Position numbers and translations under genes: made by a program
DNA from: Monosiga brevicollis MX1
Taxonomy: Eukaryota; Opisthokonta; Choanoflagellata; Craspedida; Salpingoecidae
Length of the DNA: 36,815 nucleotides
NCBI RefSeq assembly: GCF_000002865.3
Contig: NW_001865051.1
Location: 1,014,081 to 1,050,895 of the forward strand
Direction of reading: 5' to 3'
Part shown: one piece after another, positions 1 through 10,356 of the stretch
Numbering within the stretch: the first letter of the stretch is position 1
Layout of the letters: every line of letters begins with the position of its first letter
Notes under the pieces: generated by a model
The model's database searches: none
The model's input: only the letters and a program-made list of their open reading frames with translations
What the model was told of the DNA's origin: nothing

Positions 1-110
1 CAGCTTTTGACCTCTGGAATGGCCTTCAAATTCGCTCGTCTCCGTTTCAACTCCTACCTCACCCCTGTTCCACTCCTGCCCCATTATGCCTTGGTTTGTT
101 TTTCCGTCAG

Positions 111-944
111 GAGGAGGAAGAAGAGGATGAGGATGATGAGGATGAGGACGAGGAAGAGCTGGAAGAAGACGAGGAGGATGAGGACGATGACGACGAAGAG
201 CTCGCCAAGCGCGAGGCAGAGGCTGCGCTCAAGGCTCAGCAGGCCAAGCTGAAGGAACAGCAGCAGAAGCAGAAGCAGAAGCAACAACAGCAGCAGCAAC
301 AGAAGGAGGCCGCGGCCAAGCGTGCGGCCAAGGACGCCGCTGAGCCCCAGTCCAAGAAGAGCAAGCCCGAGGGCCCCAAGCTCCTCAACCTTTCCCGCGG
401 TACGCCAGCGCACGAGCGCATGGGGATGGATATCCCTTGATTCTACATTCTCGTGGTTGACCTTGCTACCCCACCACCCCTCATCTTCTTGGCTGTGTGA
501 ATGTATCATCGTCTTTGTTTTTTTGACAGGGGTCAAGGCTTACGTTGTCCAGGAAGGCAAGGGCAAGGAGGCAGCGCGCGGCAACAAGGTTCAGGTCCGC
601 TACCGTGGTCGCCTTGTAAAGAACCGCAAGCAGTTTGATGCCGGTCAAATCGGCTTCAAGCTCGGTCGCGGTGAAGTCATTGCTGGGTACGTTGCCTATT
701 CTAAAGAAATGACCGGTCGCTCCTTGTTCACTCACCCTGCTTGGGTCCTCACTGCCTATCTGTACTTGTCCTGTATTGCCGTGCTCTCCCTTCTAGCTGG
801 GACATCGGCGTGGCTGGCATGAAGATTGGCGAGAAGCGTCGTTTGGTCATTCCTTCCGCAGCTGGTTATGGCAAGAGCGGTGCGCCCCCAGACATTCCCA
901 AGAATGCCGACCTTGAGTTTGACGTCGAGCTGCTCAAGTGCTAG
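111..944 (+). CDS. Nuclear FKBP-type peptidyl-prolyl isomerase, C-terminal part
   Basis: Three exons are visible: 111-399, 530-686 and 797-944 (stop TAG). The 5' exons lie outside the window; bases 1-110 look like intron ending in tttccgtcag. The encoded part starts with a long Glu/Asp run (about 30 residues), then a Lys/Gln/Ala-rich charged stretch with poly-Gln, then a KKSK basic patch, then one complete FKBP domain of about 100 residues. The domain shows the family landmarks VRYRGRL, the aromatic F-D-A-G segment, [25 protein letters not shown] and the end [15 protein letters not shown]. FKBPs of this layout (acidic arm plus C-terminal FKBP, as in yeast Fpr3/Fpr4 and insect FKBP39) are nuclear or nucleolar prolyl isomerases linked to histone handling; that role is inferred from architecture. 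Junction phases match (G|GG and GG|C). It converges with the PACSIN gene. Confidence 0.9.
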
Positions 945-1326
945 GTCCACCCTTTCGACCGTCCTCTCTCATCAACCCTGCCCTATAACGACGTTGATTG
1001 ATCAGCCTCGCGTGGACGAGCCACTGCGTGCCATCATTGCAACAGTTCTGCTCCCGAAAAGAGTAGAAAAAGAAGGAAAAAGAAAAAGAAAAAAGAAAAG
1101 ACGACCAAATTTAATGAAACGTCCTGCCTGTGTGCGTGCATCTCTTAACATAAACAAACACATCTGTGCTCATCCAGACGTTTGTTGCACGATACCGATA
1201 CCGTTCTTCAGGTATGAAATCACAGGTGGGGGGATCCCAAATCTTATGCATCGTCACGCGCGCCTGAGAAATACTCGATAGGAAACATCAAACGCACGTC
1301 CCTGTTGGTGACGCCAGTCTTGTCAC
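945..1326. other. Convergent 3' region between FKBP and PACSIN
   Basis: No gene seen. The stretch lies between two stop codons facing each other and must hold both 3' UTRs. It contains an A-rich, G-interrupted tract around 1058-1115. I see no canonical AATAAA for the plus-strand gene. Confidence 0.6.
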
Positions 1327-4206
1327 TTAGAGAACACTTTTTTCCACGTAGTTGGCTGGCAAATAGACACAATTTCATGAATGCGAATCTCCTTTGAACG
1401 GTGCCAAGGTGCACATTGGGCGTAGGCGACATACCAGGAAAGATGCCCACTTCGCCGGTGCTAATCAGCTTGCCCTTCAACCAGCCCGCATCAATCTAGG
1501 ACAGGTAACAGTGAATCAAAACGCCAGGGGCCAATCAAGCTTCGGAAGGCAAAAAGGAAAACAAAAAACCGTACATCGTTGGGTTGCTCGAGAAGTTCTA
1601 GCTCATCGTCATACTCAAAACTCAGCTCATCAGGGCTCTGCGCAGGCACAAAGGGCAGATCACGACAGGTGAATCAAGTTTTGACGGGCTTAAGGACATC
1701 GAAAAGCAAGTTCTGTCTTTAACGCACATTGGCAGCATAATCGTAGAGGGCGGTAACGCGGGAGCCTGCAGAGAGTTGACTTGGTTCCGTGGGACTGGCA
1801 TCTATCACAAGCGCACACGGCAGTCCTCAGATGATGTGTAAGCCACTGTTTGAGGTAAAGGCCCCGTCAAGTCAATGTACATATGCAAACCTGAGTGATG
1901 TTCTTGATATTGCGGTGGTGGCTGCTCCGTGGCCGGAGCAGGCGGTGGCATAGGGGCTGGTGGAGGAGCCACAGCACCCGCAGTTGGTGCTGGTGCGGGT
2001 GGTGCGGGTGGTGGCGGGGCAGGCTCCTCATCCACCTACACAGCGCGTGGCAATACGGGTGGTGGTCAGCTCGACATGGCTTATGAGCCAAGGTCGGGTG
2101 GCGCATGCCGCGTGTCTAACCCATACCTGGATTGAAACGCGGCTACCTCCTGTGGGCATGGAGACTTGGGTGGGTTGACGGGATACGGGTACGGTTGTTG
2201 CGGCGGGTGCGGTATACACGTCATTGGTGCCTTCCAAGACCCTGGTAGCACAGCCAAAGCATGTGGTGAGGCCTCGTGGGGTGGGAGCAGTCAAGTTTCC
2301 CCTGGAAGTTCTTTTGGTAGCAGGACTGCGATGAACAAGCCGGCAAGGGATCGCCCAAACACACCAGTGGCCGTTATCATCGGGAATAAGCATGGGCATG
2401 TCGACGCCAAAATCTTTGGAGAAGCTAAGAGAATGTGCACAGTCCTGTGATGAGCGCGATCCAAGATTCGAGATGGCTCAAGGTGACTCGGAAACAATCA
2501 AGTCGGAAAGCTCAAGGGCCAGGCTGTTGGAGCGTACTTGGCAAGATCAGCGGGGACGTTGATAATGTTGATAACTTCCAGAAGAGCGGCATGTGAAGAT
2601 TGAAGACTGCATTTTCAAAAAACAAAAACAAAAAACAATAAGTCAAAGGCTGCTCGCCTGTATTTTCGTGTGTCTGAGAACTGGCCAGCGGTACATACCG
2701 GGCCATGATATCCGATTTGGCGTGGTATTCAAGCATCATCTCCTTGAAAAATTGAATGCGTTCTAAGGACCATTGCAAGCATTCAATAACAATGAACAAG
2801 TGTTGCGGAAATGTCTTCATAGGCCCACCAAGGAGGCTGGGTGCTCGAAAGGAACGACAAGGAAGCATCGTACGGCCTTCTTCTTCCTGGCAACGATTAA
2901 ACTCCACCTCCATCTATATTGGGGTGCAGCCGTTGAAAGTGAATCGATGCGCCCAGAAGGACCGGCAAGTGCAAATAATACTAGGCAGGCAAGCGGTTCG
3001 AGGATCTTAGGTCGTACCGCTCGTCGATATGAAGTGGTAAGACCGTTGCGCATGTCCTGGATGCGTTGGCGCATTTTAGCCAGGGATTTCTTTTTGGATG
3101 CCTCGGCCTAAGAAAACGGCAAGCGCCAACTATCAGGCCGCACTGACCGAATTGGCAGCTCGCGAGGCTTGGGTAGCGACTTACTTTGTTCAGTTGCGAC
3201 TCGAGCTTCTCAGTGGCGCCCATGCTCGCGCGCTGCTCTTGCAGCTGGGCAATCAACTATGCGGGATTGGCATGCAGGGCGCGGGTGTGAGGTCAGCGAG
3301 GTGCGGGCACGTGTGGCCGTGGTGACCATGGGGCTGAGGAGCGCAGTGGCGGGAAGTCACCCACCTGATCTTGCTTGTCAATGTTGGCACGGTGCTTGTC
3401 AATCTTGCCCTTGATGGAAGCCCATGAAGCCTGTCCCTTCTCAAAAGCCTGGACCATGTGGGGCGCGGATGAAGGGGTGCAAAGAGGTGAGACAGGGGGA
3501 CTGGACTCTGATCATCTGCATTTCAAGAGGGAGTCGGAGAGGTGGGTCAAGCATGACGGACAGAGTGGGCGCGCTTCCAAGGCTTGTAGTGGAGGATGCT
3601 TTTGGGGTAATGTTCCTTGCGGAAAGTCTCAAATTTTTCTTTGAAAGGATCACACAGCGCCTCCTATGTTGCACGCGTACATGCATGAGCAAAACCGGGT
3701 GGTGATGGATAGGTGAGGGTGCGTGTGTGTGTGTGGGAGGGGGGCTGTGGCGAGAAGTCAAGATGGTACCTTCAGACTGGTGTGGATATCGGCAATGGCA
3801 CGCGTCTCATCGAGGATGGCCATGTAGGCATCCCTGAGCGTGTACTTTTCATAGGTCTTTTGGTTGACGCGCTCATCCCAGCGGTCGGCAAAGGCCTGGA
3901 GCTTTTTGCTGTACTCTTTCTCAATGCTCGCGCTGCGAAGAGGGGTTGAGCATATGTGTAGAGGTTGAGCCGGCGGCGCGTTGCGCAGCGGGGGTGGCGT
4001 GGCAGGTGATTGACGCACCGTTCGTGAAGCATTTTAACAAACTCTTCGCCGCGCTTTGGACCCAGGTTGATGCGCTTGAGAACGGGCTTGTAGCCGTTGA
4101 CATCGTAAAAGTTACCGGCACCGATGAGAGAGAGATCATCCGAGGAGCCGCCGGCCATGGAGCCGGAGGCTGCCGACAACTTTTTTGAGCTCTTGCGCAT
4201 ACTCAT
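1327..4206 (-). CDS. Syndapin/PACSIN-like F-BAR and SH3 domain protein
   Basis: Sixteen exons, all phase-compatible: 4206-4019, 3932-3770, 3663-3562, 3448-3365, 3256-3185, 3107-3018, 2913-2874, 2762-2699, 2606-2538, 2424-2365, 2241-2127, 2035-1891, 1765-1728, 1637-1575, 1495-1435 and 1355-1327, giving about 460 residues, the usual PACSIN size. The N-terminus has a short Ser/Lys-rich leader, then an F-BAR domain (NFYDVNGYKPVLKRI, LHERASIEKEYSKKL, ALCDPFKEKF, RIQFFKEMMLEY). A linker rich in Pro and Ala follows (exon 2035-1891), then a C-terminal SH3 domain with ALYDYAANSPDELSF, AGWLKGKL and the closing GIFPANYVEKSVL. PACSINs bend plasma membrane and recruit dynamin and N-WASP through the SH3 domain during endocytosis; function here is by homology. 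The start ATG has A at -3. The donor after 3562 (gtccgt) is weak but keeps the frame and places the F-BAR helices correctly. Confidence 0.93.
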
Positions 4207-4688
4207 TTTGGCGTTTGTTCACCAAAAGCACGCCTCCACACTTGGGCTGCAGTCTGCGCGCGGGTTCAGCAACCGAGAAGTGTAGATGGCAACAAGCCAG
4301 ACATGAGTCCGCCGAAACGGCAGCGCCACGGATGGATGGAAGAATGGGAGAAGGTTTGGACTGATGCTGCAATCATCAGGTCCACCACAAACAGCTGGCA
4401 CTTGAAACGCAACAGAACCCTGGCGTATATGTGTGTGAGTGTGTGTGTGTGTGTGTGTGGAGCGGCAGCCTGCCAGGTGGGCGGACCGCGGCTCCAGCTC
4501 ACTGTATGGCGCATCAGACGGCACGGCGTACCTGCTCAACGCCACAAACTCGTCACCTACAGCCGCAAGACGAAAGTGATCCCACCCAGCTGCTGCACAA
4601 CCCGATCCGCAATTGGAACTCTTGTTGATGACCTGACGCTGCCGTTTCGTCTTGACGCCCCCCTCCCCTGTACAAATGCACGTCACTA

Positions 4689-4690
<2 letters not shown>

Positions 4691-4722
<32 letters not shown>
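4691..4722. repeat. (GT)16 microsatellite
   Basis: Uninterrupted GT dinucleotides in the PACSIN/CMC4 intergenic region. A second, interrupted GT tract lies at about 4430-4459. Confidence 0.97.
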
Positions 4723-4723
<1 letters not shown>

Positions 4724-5009
4724 GCGTCGCGTTCTGGGACGTCAACTGACTCACTGATTTACATGTATTTATCTTTTCTTTTCAGAAGCATTGGGTCAAT
4801 GATCCTCTTGACACACATCCCTCATCCCTCCCCCTGCCCTATGCTGCCCTATGTTGTATCGCGCTGCCCTGTACCGCGCTGCCCCCCTGCGCGGCTTGCA
4901 CCGGCTGCCGTTTGTCCCGTTCCCCCCACCCCAACCGGTGGGCGCACATGTAATCACCAACGATTGTCAGACAAACATCATCGGTTCAATTGTCAGATTA
5001 TTATGATTT

Positions 5010-5093
5010 AAAAAAGGAGAAGCGTGATACTCCCCCTTTTTTTTTCTTAAAAAAGGAGAAGCGTGGCTCCCCCTCTTTTTTTCTTAAAAAACA
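5010..5093. repeat. Tandemly duplicated A-tract/GGAG...CTCC/T-tract hairpin unit
   Basis: Two near-identical units of about 38-45 bases lie head to tail. Each reads A-run, GGAGAAGCGTG, a short spacer, CTCCCCCT, T-run, then CTTAA. Within each unit the AAAAGGAG and CTCC..TTTT arms can pair. They lie 33-116 bases upstream of the CMC4 start codon, so they could be part of its promoter or 5' UTR. Confidence 0.8.
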
Positions 5094-5125
5094 AGAAACT
5101 TCGAGTCACTGATCCACTCAGGACG

Positions 5126-5401
5126 ATGGCAGCGGGGCCCGTGGAGGATGCAGAGCTGCAACGTCGCTTGGCGGAAGATTGCCAGCGCAAGGCCTGCGCT
5201 ATTCAGACGTGCTTGGCCAAGTCCAACTACAATGAAGACGCCTGTCGCGCCGTCATCGAGGTAAGACAAACGTTCCAGGGTGCCATGCTCTGACTTGATG
5301 CGCCTCTTCGCTTCTTCACTCAGGTCGACACTTGTTGCACACAGGCTTATGAACAATGCGCAGCTCGCGTGCGCGCCCAGCTTCAAGCCGATTCGAAATG
5401 A
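5126..5401 (+). CDS. CMC4: CMC4-like twin CX9C mitochondrial protein
   Basis: Two exons, 5126-5260 and 5345-5401 (TGA), encode 63 residues. The core runs CQRKACAIQTCLAKSNYNED, then CRAVIEAYEQC. This reproduces the CMC4 (p8-MTCP1) pattern, in which cysteine pairs separated by nine residues make a disulfide-linked helical hairpin. Family members are imported into the mitochondrial intermembrane space by the Mia40 relay, and their precise role is poorly defined. The junction is phase 0 and joins a strong donor (gtaaga) to ttgcacacag. The length matches human CMC4 (about 68 residues). The next gene (PIF1) converges on it. Confidence 0.88.
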
Positions 5402-5596
5402 CGTGCCTCCTCCCACGCCCGGCGCACCGAAGCCAGCGCCTCCTAAACACGCGACAGCGCAGCACCCAGCCCCCGTCCACGAAATGAGAGAGAGAGGAAG
5501 AGGGAGAAAGGAAGAGGGAGAGAGGAAGAGGGAGAGAGGAAACGGTGGGGGCATCGACCCCACGCATCTAGGATGCTGCTTCGATCTTGGCAGATA

Positions 5597-8500
5597 TCAA
5601 CGCACCTCGAAGCTCAAGCCCAATGTTTGGGCCTCGGCCATCAGATGCATCATCTGCATGCGCCAGCTGGCCAAGTCACCAGAGGGCGCTGGCGTGGTCG
5701 CTTGTGGACTGGACATCATCAATACGCTCTCTGGTGTGGACGGCACAAATTCTTCCGCTGCCACCGGCTCCTCTGCTTTCTCGGGATCACCTGACAAAGC
5801 AGCATCAATGGGCTGCTTGGCCGTGCTATTTTCAATCCCGGAGGCTTCCGAGCTGCTCAACTCTCGTGCTGCTGACAGCGCCGAGTCGGCAGCCGTCAAC
5901 GCTGCATTGGCTTGTGACGTCGCGTCGTTTCGCCGCAGCTTACCCACAAATGCCAAGACGCGCGCATCTGCATACACATCTTCCGCATTGAAATGGTCCA
6001 GCTCCAAACCCTCGGGCGTTCGGCATCGAGACAAGGCCACGTATGCCTGGCCCGCTGCAAAGATTTTGGACAATGAGATTTGGACCTTATCCAGTGACAT
6101 GCCCTGCGATCTGCACGGCGGCCCGAAAGGGAAAAAAAAAAAAAAAAAAAGAAAAAATGATGTGGTCAAAAGGCTCTTCTCCAAAGCTGCCGACCTTGAC
6201 CCGTATATCGGCATCAAAGCCTGCACCACAGCGAGCCATGCCGCCAAGCGCAACTCACTTGTGCACTGTCATGGCCCAAGCCAGACGCAGTGGGATTTGC
6301 GTGCGGCGTGCAAACGTGTTCCGATCCAATCGAGACTCCCATGGTGCTGGCCCAATTGGCACCAGCGTGCCGTTCTCAAACTGCACAATGGGTATCATGG
6401 GCTGCGTGGCCAACCATTTGCCAACATTGACGCCTTCCGGCGATAGAGGCTCATCATAAACGCTGTGCTCTTTAAGCTTGGTGTGGTGCACAATGTCCAC
6501 GATCACTCCACGTGAGCCATTGCACAGCCCTTGCTTAAGCGCCAAATTGCGCAGCAGCAACACCTAGCCACGAGGCGTCCCACAGTGTTCTATTAGCGGT
6601 GTGGCCAGCGCGCGAGGGAAGCAGGCCCCTCGCATGCCCACCTGCGCATTTTTCTTGAGATGAAGATGAGTTGGTGCTGCGCAGTCGCGTGCAAGGGCCT
6701 TGAGCATCCGCTCTCCCTTTGGGCCGCCTCCAAACTCATCGTACGACACGAATTCATGCTGCTTATGCGTAAGCTTGGAGAAGAAAATTTTGTTTTCTAG
6801 CAATCGACTCGCATACACAAGAGTGCACAGCATAGAGATGAGTTTTTCAAACCAAAAACGTTGGGGGGGGGACGGGTATGTGTCCAAGTGCACGGAACAG
6901 CAGGCCCCAAGACAAGACAACTACTGACCGTCATCAACATTCACATTGGTGGTGTACAGCTTGGTGGGCCGAATGGGACTGACTGGCAAAGGTCGTTGAC
7001 ATCGATACAAAAACTCCACGTCTTTGGGTTGAACTTCACCGCGACGGAGATTTTGCAGCACGGAGATAAACCTACACGTCGAATCATGAAATCAAGTCAG
7101 ACATCTTCCAGAGCCATAAACCAGGATCAGCACCATCGCATACGTACTCCTGATCAGATTGCCGAAACACTTGGGTCAGCTCATGCAGCTCAAAATTGCA
7201 CGTGTCCCACACGTTGATGCCCCTTGGATCTGTTTCGAAACAGTAGCTAGATTTGAACAAAGCACAAGCACAACAAACAAAACAGGCGTGCGTGAGGGAA
7301 TCATGCTGGGTACATGCTTCCTCGTTCCCCCGTGGAGCTTGGGGAACAAGTTTGCGGCGGCCACCCGCACCGTGTTGCGGGGTCATATTCCTTCTTGCAG
7401 ACTTCACACGTGTGTAATGTTGTCAGCTATTGAAATGCCGAGGCGTGCGCAGGTGAGCGTGGGGAGGACCGCCGCAAGGTGCCGATGATGCGGTGGCTCA
7501 GCAGGCCCTTCACATCCTCTGACCTTGTCGGCTTCACCCTTGAAAGGGCAGGGTTCATTGCAGAAAGGGCATGGAATGAAGTCGGGCACGGGCGGTAGTT
7601 GGCAAAAGTCGCCGGTGAAAATCAGCTGGATGCCCCCAAATGGGCGGTTGATGTTGCGAACGCGTCGGGCAATCAGGTCGAGTTTGGACAGCAGCTCGGC
7701 GGAGAGCATGGAGACCTCATCAACCACCAAGACGTGGGTCGCGCGCCAACGCTCCACCGCCTAAGCACAAACATTGCTTGAGAGTGAGGAAAGATCTCAA
7801 ACGTTGCTGGGGTCAGTCAGAGTCAATGCAGCCCTCATAGAGGCAGGTGCTGTGACACCAGTGCACGTGTGCATGAAGCGAAGAATAACAGCATACTGAA
7901 TTTTTCGAGGGTCGTTTCTTGTTCTCGTTCTTCTTGAAGGGTGCCATCAGTTTGTTGTAGATGATGTGTCCATTGTCTTTGCCCAAGCCAATGCCAGCAT
8001 AGCTGTGGATCGTAGAGGTACCGATGGATCCCATGTCCAGATTGACAGCAGCAATTCCTGCCCACCGAGTGCCACCAACCACAATTCAGGCAAAGCACTG
8101 GCACAAGAGCTTGTGGGTCTGCTATTCGCGGACAGCGAGAGGCAGACTTACCCGAAGTAGCGGTGACAAAGATTTTGCGATGTACGCTGGCCAGCTTATC
8201 GACGACGTAGCGCAGGGTAAAGGACTTGCCCACACCAGCAGAACCTGTCAGAAAGATGTTGCGTCCGGCCAAAGCTGCTGTGACCACCTGAGGTGTCGTC
8301 AGCGAACATCCGTAATGCACAGCAGTGCGGCAGATTCAGGCGGGCCATGAGGAACGGGGCTGGCTGGCTGTGAAAGAGGTCGGGGTTGCAGATGCACAAG
8401 CTTCACACGGAGGGCGCGCTGTAGACTGACGCGTTCTTGCTCTTTTGAGAGCGTGGGCGGCTTTTTAGCATCCTGCAACACGGCAGAGCGGTCCTGTTCC

Positions 8501-9170
8501 AGCTTCTCAATCGAGGTTGGTACGCCAGTTGCCGCAGTTTGTCCGCGAATGCTGGTGATGTCACGTAGCAGACAAGGGCAGATGATTTTTGATTGAGATG
8601 CATTCCAACGCGCTTGTCCCAGAATCGAGACGGCTAGGCTGATTACTCGGGTACCAAGGGTCATACTTGCGAAGGAGCATTGCCCGGCGGCGCTTCTCTT
8701 CGACCATCCGTTGAATTTCGGGGGGAAGGCTCTTGCGCGGCTGGCTAGCCGTTTCTTCCTGCGAAGTTGCCTGGAGCTTTGCCATCTTGCAAGGAGTTTC
8801 CTGATTGGAGGAGCTGTAGCGAATCAGAGATTCATACAGGCATCGACTGGCGTGAGTCAAAGGTATGCTTCCTCTTGTCACGGCGGCGCAGCGATTGGAT
8901 TGATGCGAGCAGAGCAGAAACGTACGCGGCACTCATCGTGGCAGCCGTTGGGGTTCCAGTCGCAGATGCTACAGAGGCTGTGCGCAGAGATCTCTGAAAC
9001 AGCAACGGGGATGTTTCAGAGTTGGCGCCCAGGGGCGAGCCTGGGGGCGTGGCGTGTTCGCCCGTGCTGAGGCTCGTGCCTTGACTGCGAGCGGCGGACG
9101 GCGCGGCGTCTGAGCGCGCGGGGGGCGACAGCAAGTGGTCGAGGGTCACGTAATCTTGCGGCTGCTCCAT
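5597..9170 (-). CDS. PIF1: PIF1-family 5'-3' DNA helicase with Cys-rich N-terminus
   Basis: Thirteen phase-compatible exons: 9170-9086, 8993-8926, 8800-8667, 8551-8431, 8287-8152, 8057-7897, 7760-7524, 7393-7371, 7246-7148, 7071-6929, 6796-6642, 6563-6259 and 6110-5597, giving about 726 residues. Helicase landmarks are [17 protein letters not shown], Walker [26 protein letters not shown], Walker [45 protein letters not shown] and [17 protein letters not shown]1 enzymes unwind G-quadruplexes and RNA-DNA hybrids in nucleus and mitochondria. Oddities: residues about 36-55 form a Cys cluster ([15 protein letters not shown], then a further Cys), followed near 76-96 by a basic helix like the XPA N-terminus. 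A second cluster, CPFCNEPC, interrupts the core after GDFCQLPPV. Exon 7393-7371 is only 23 bases and is the least certain. The C-terminal 110 residues are Ala/Ser/Glu-rich and probably disordered. Confidence 0.93.
6132..6150. repeat. Poly-A (minus-strand poly-T) tract near a PIF1 acceptor
   Basis: A run of about 19 A on the plus strand lies inside the last PIF1 intron, so transcripts carry a U-run shortly before the acceptor at 6111. It probably serves as the polypyrimidine tract. Confidence 0.85.
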
Positions 9171-10003
9171 GACAACAATCACAAACAGTAAGGTCGCTCC
9201 ACCTCAGTGCAATCCTCTTGACCCGAGCTGCTCCCGCGCCGAGATCACGTTCGTCCCTTTGCAACCACCATGCCCTTTCTCCCGCCAAATCAAGTTGGCG
9301 CTTGTTGAATGGAAAAAAAAAAAAACGGTCTTGGTCTTTCTGACATTGTTTTCTGACATCGACACTCCTCCTTGTTGTTTCACATAGACAGACAGACACA
9401 CAGACAGACACACAGACAGAGATTTCGAGAGAGAGATTTCGAGAGAGATTTCGAGAGAGATTTCGAGAGAGAGACGCCGTCTCGATGGCGGCAGCTCGGG
9501 AGGGAGGTCTTGGAAGGGGTATGGATGAAGTTGGCGGGGGGTTGAGAGGATTGTTGGGCGTGGGGGCTGGTGGGCATGGTCCCATGGATCGCTTTAACAT
9601 GAAAAGAGAGGTGAGAAGTGCTGTCACACGAAGTGCGTGGTTGAATTGGACAGAGTTTAGGACAGGGTTCAGGGATCATCACATGTGGATGCTGCCAAGA
9701 CAAACAACGGTTGTGAGTAGCCCCACGAGACCTCAACTCCGCGCTCATGTTTTGAGGGATGTTCAAGACGCGTGCGAAAGTGCATGCCTCGGCTCTGGGT
9801 CCCAATGACTCATATTCTTCAAAACACAGCATGCACACGAAAGAAATGACGAAAGTTCCAGCGTGGGGCACGAAACTTCAAGCCACGAGTCCACCAGCGC
9901 TGTCAACCTGTTACGCGGCAGACACATGTCGCAGTCCCCACGATCAAGCGCCATCTGGTTCACTTCTCGCCCTAATGAATGTGTCGTACTCATACTCAAG
10001 ATG
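9171..10003. other. Intergenic region upstream of PIF1
   Basis: No gene I can support. It contains an A12 run near 9312, a CAGACA-type tract (about 9387-9420) and a minisatellite of GATTTCGAGAGA units (about 9420-9475). Open frames on both strands here have no recognisable domain, and those over the minisatellite are repeat-encoded. Confidence 0.55.
9387..9475. repeat. Composite CAGACA and GATTTCGAGAGA tandem repeat
   Basis: CAGACA/CACAGACAGA units are followed by four units of GA-rich GATTTCGAGAGA with small length differences. They lie about 220-300 bases upstream of the PIF1 start codon. Confidence 0.9.
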
Positions 10004-10262
10004 TCAAGATGTCAAACCCATATGATGTTTTTTTTTCACAATTTGTGACATCGTGACATCTGGTGCGGCACCAGTCGAGCGCAATCTGTCTATGACCTTG
10101 GCCATGGTGCCGCACTCTTCCTTTATTACTATGCGGTCGCTGCTCCCAATGACAATGACTATGGGGGGCTCGCCCACGGGCGCAGCGGGCAGTGGCGCAA
10201 GGGCATGCACGTTGGCCCTTGCCACGGGACACAACCGTTGGCGGACACTAAAATAAAGCGCC
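10004..10262 (-). CDS. Uncertain 86-residue ORF, faint resemblance to LAMTOR5
   Basis: The open frame starts at an ATG with A at -3 and ends in TGA. It contains the segment PPIVIVIGSSDRIVIKEECGTMAKVID. A hydrophobic strand, a charged turn and a second strand ending near AV.. recall the last third of LAMTOR5/HBXIP roadblock-fold proteins (PVVxLES..R.ILI..HDG.TVAV). The first half does not match. A good acceptor (ctttattttag) sits just inside the start, so the true gene may have an upstream exon, or there may be no gene. The start lies 94 bases from the WD-protein start on the other strand. Function is not assigned. Confidence 0.25.
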
Positions 10263-10356
10263 ATTTCTCTGTCGTCGCTGGCGTCTTTGTGTCGCCCCTG
10301 CACCGCCAACCAACCCCTCAGACGCGCACCCACTGCGCGCAAGCACGGTCTGAGCC
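10263..10356. promoter_or_regulatory. Possible short bidirectional promoter
   Basis: If the minus-strand ORF is real, only 94 GC-rich bases separate two divergent start codons, so the segment would hold both 5' leaders. I see no TATA box in it. It certainly contains the leader of the plus-strand WD-repeat gene. Confidence 0.3.

Larger units (their letters stand above)
4207..5125. other. Divergent intergenic region PACSIN/CMC4
   Basis: No convincing gene. It should hold the promoters and 5' UTRs of two divergent genes. It contains two GT microsatellites (about 4430-4459 and 4691-4722), a pair of TTGTCAGA octamers at 4964 and 4990, and a duplicated hairpin at 5010-5093, listed separately. A minus-strand open frame across 4219-4686 matches nothing I recognise and is partly microsatellite. 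Confidence 0.6.

Noticed and set aside
84-536. Leu-rich minus-strand open frame opposite the FKBP acidic region
   Set aside because: It is the antisense of Glu/Asp and Gln codons. The plus-strand frame has spliced FKBP homology.
4219-4749. Open frames flanking the GT repeats upstream of PACSIN
   Set aside because: They include His-Thr or Cys-Val repeats from the microsatellite, and the remainder resembles nothing known. More likely 5' UTR or intergenic.
9016-9871. Minus-strand frames with NLSRNLSR repeats and Cys/His-rich stretches
   Set aside because: Part is encoded by the GATTTCGAGAGA minisatellite; the rest has no recognisable family or exon logic.
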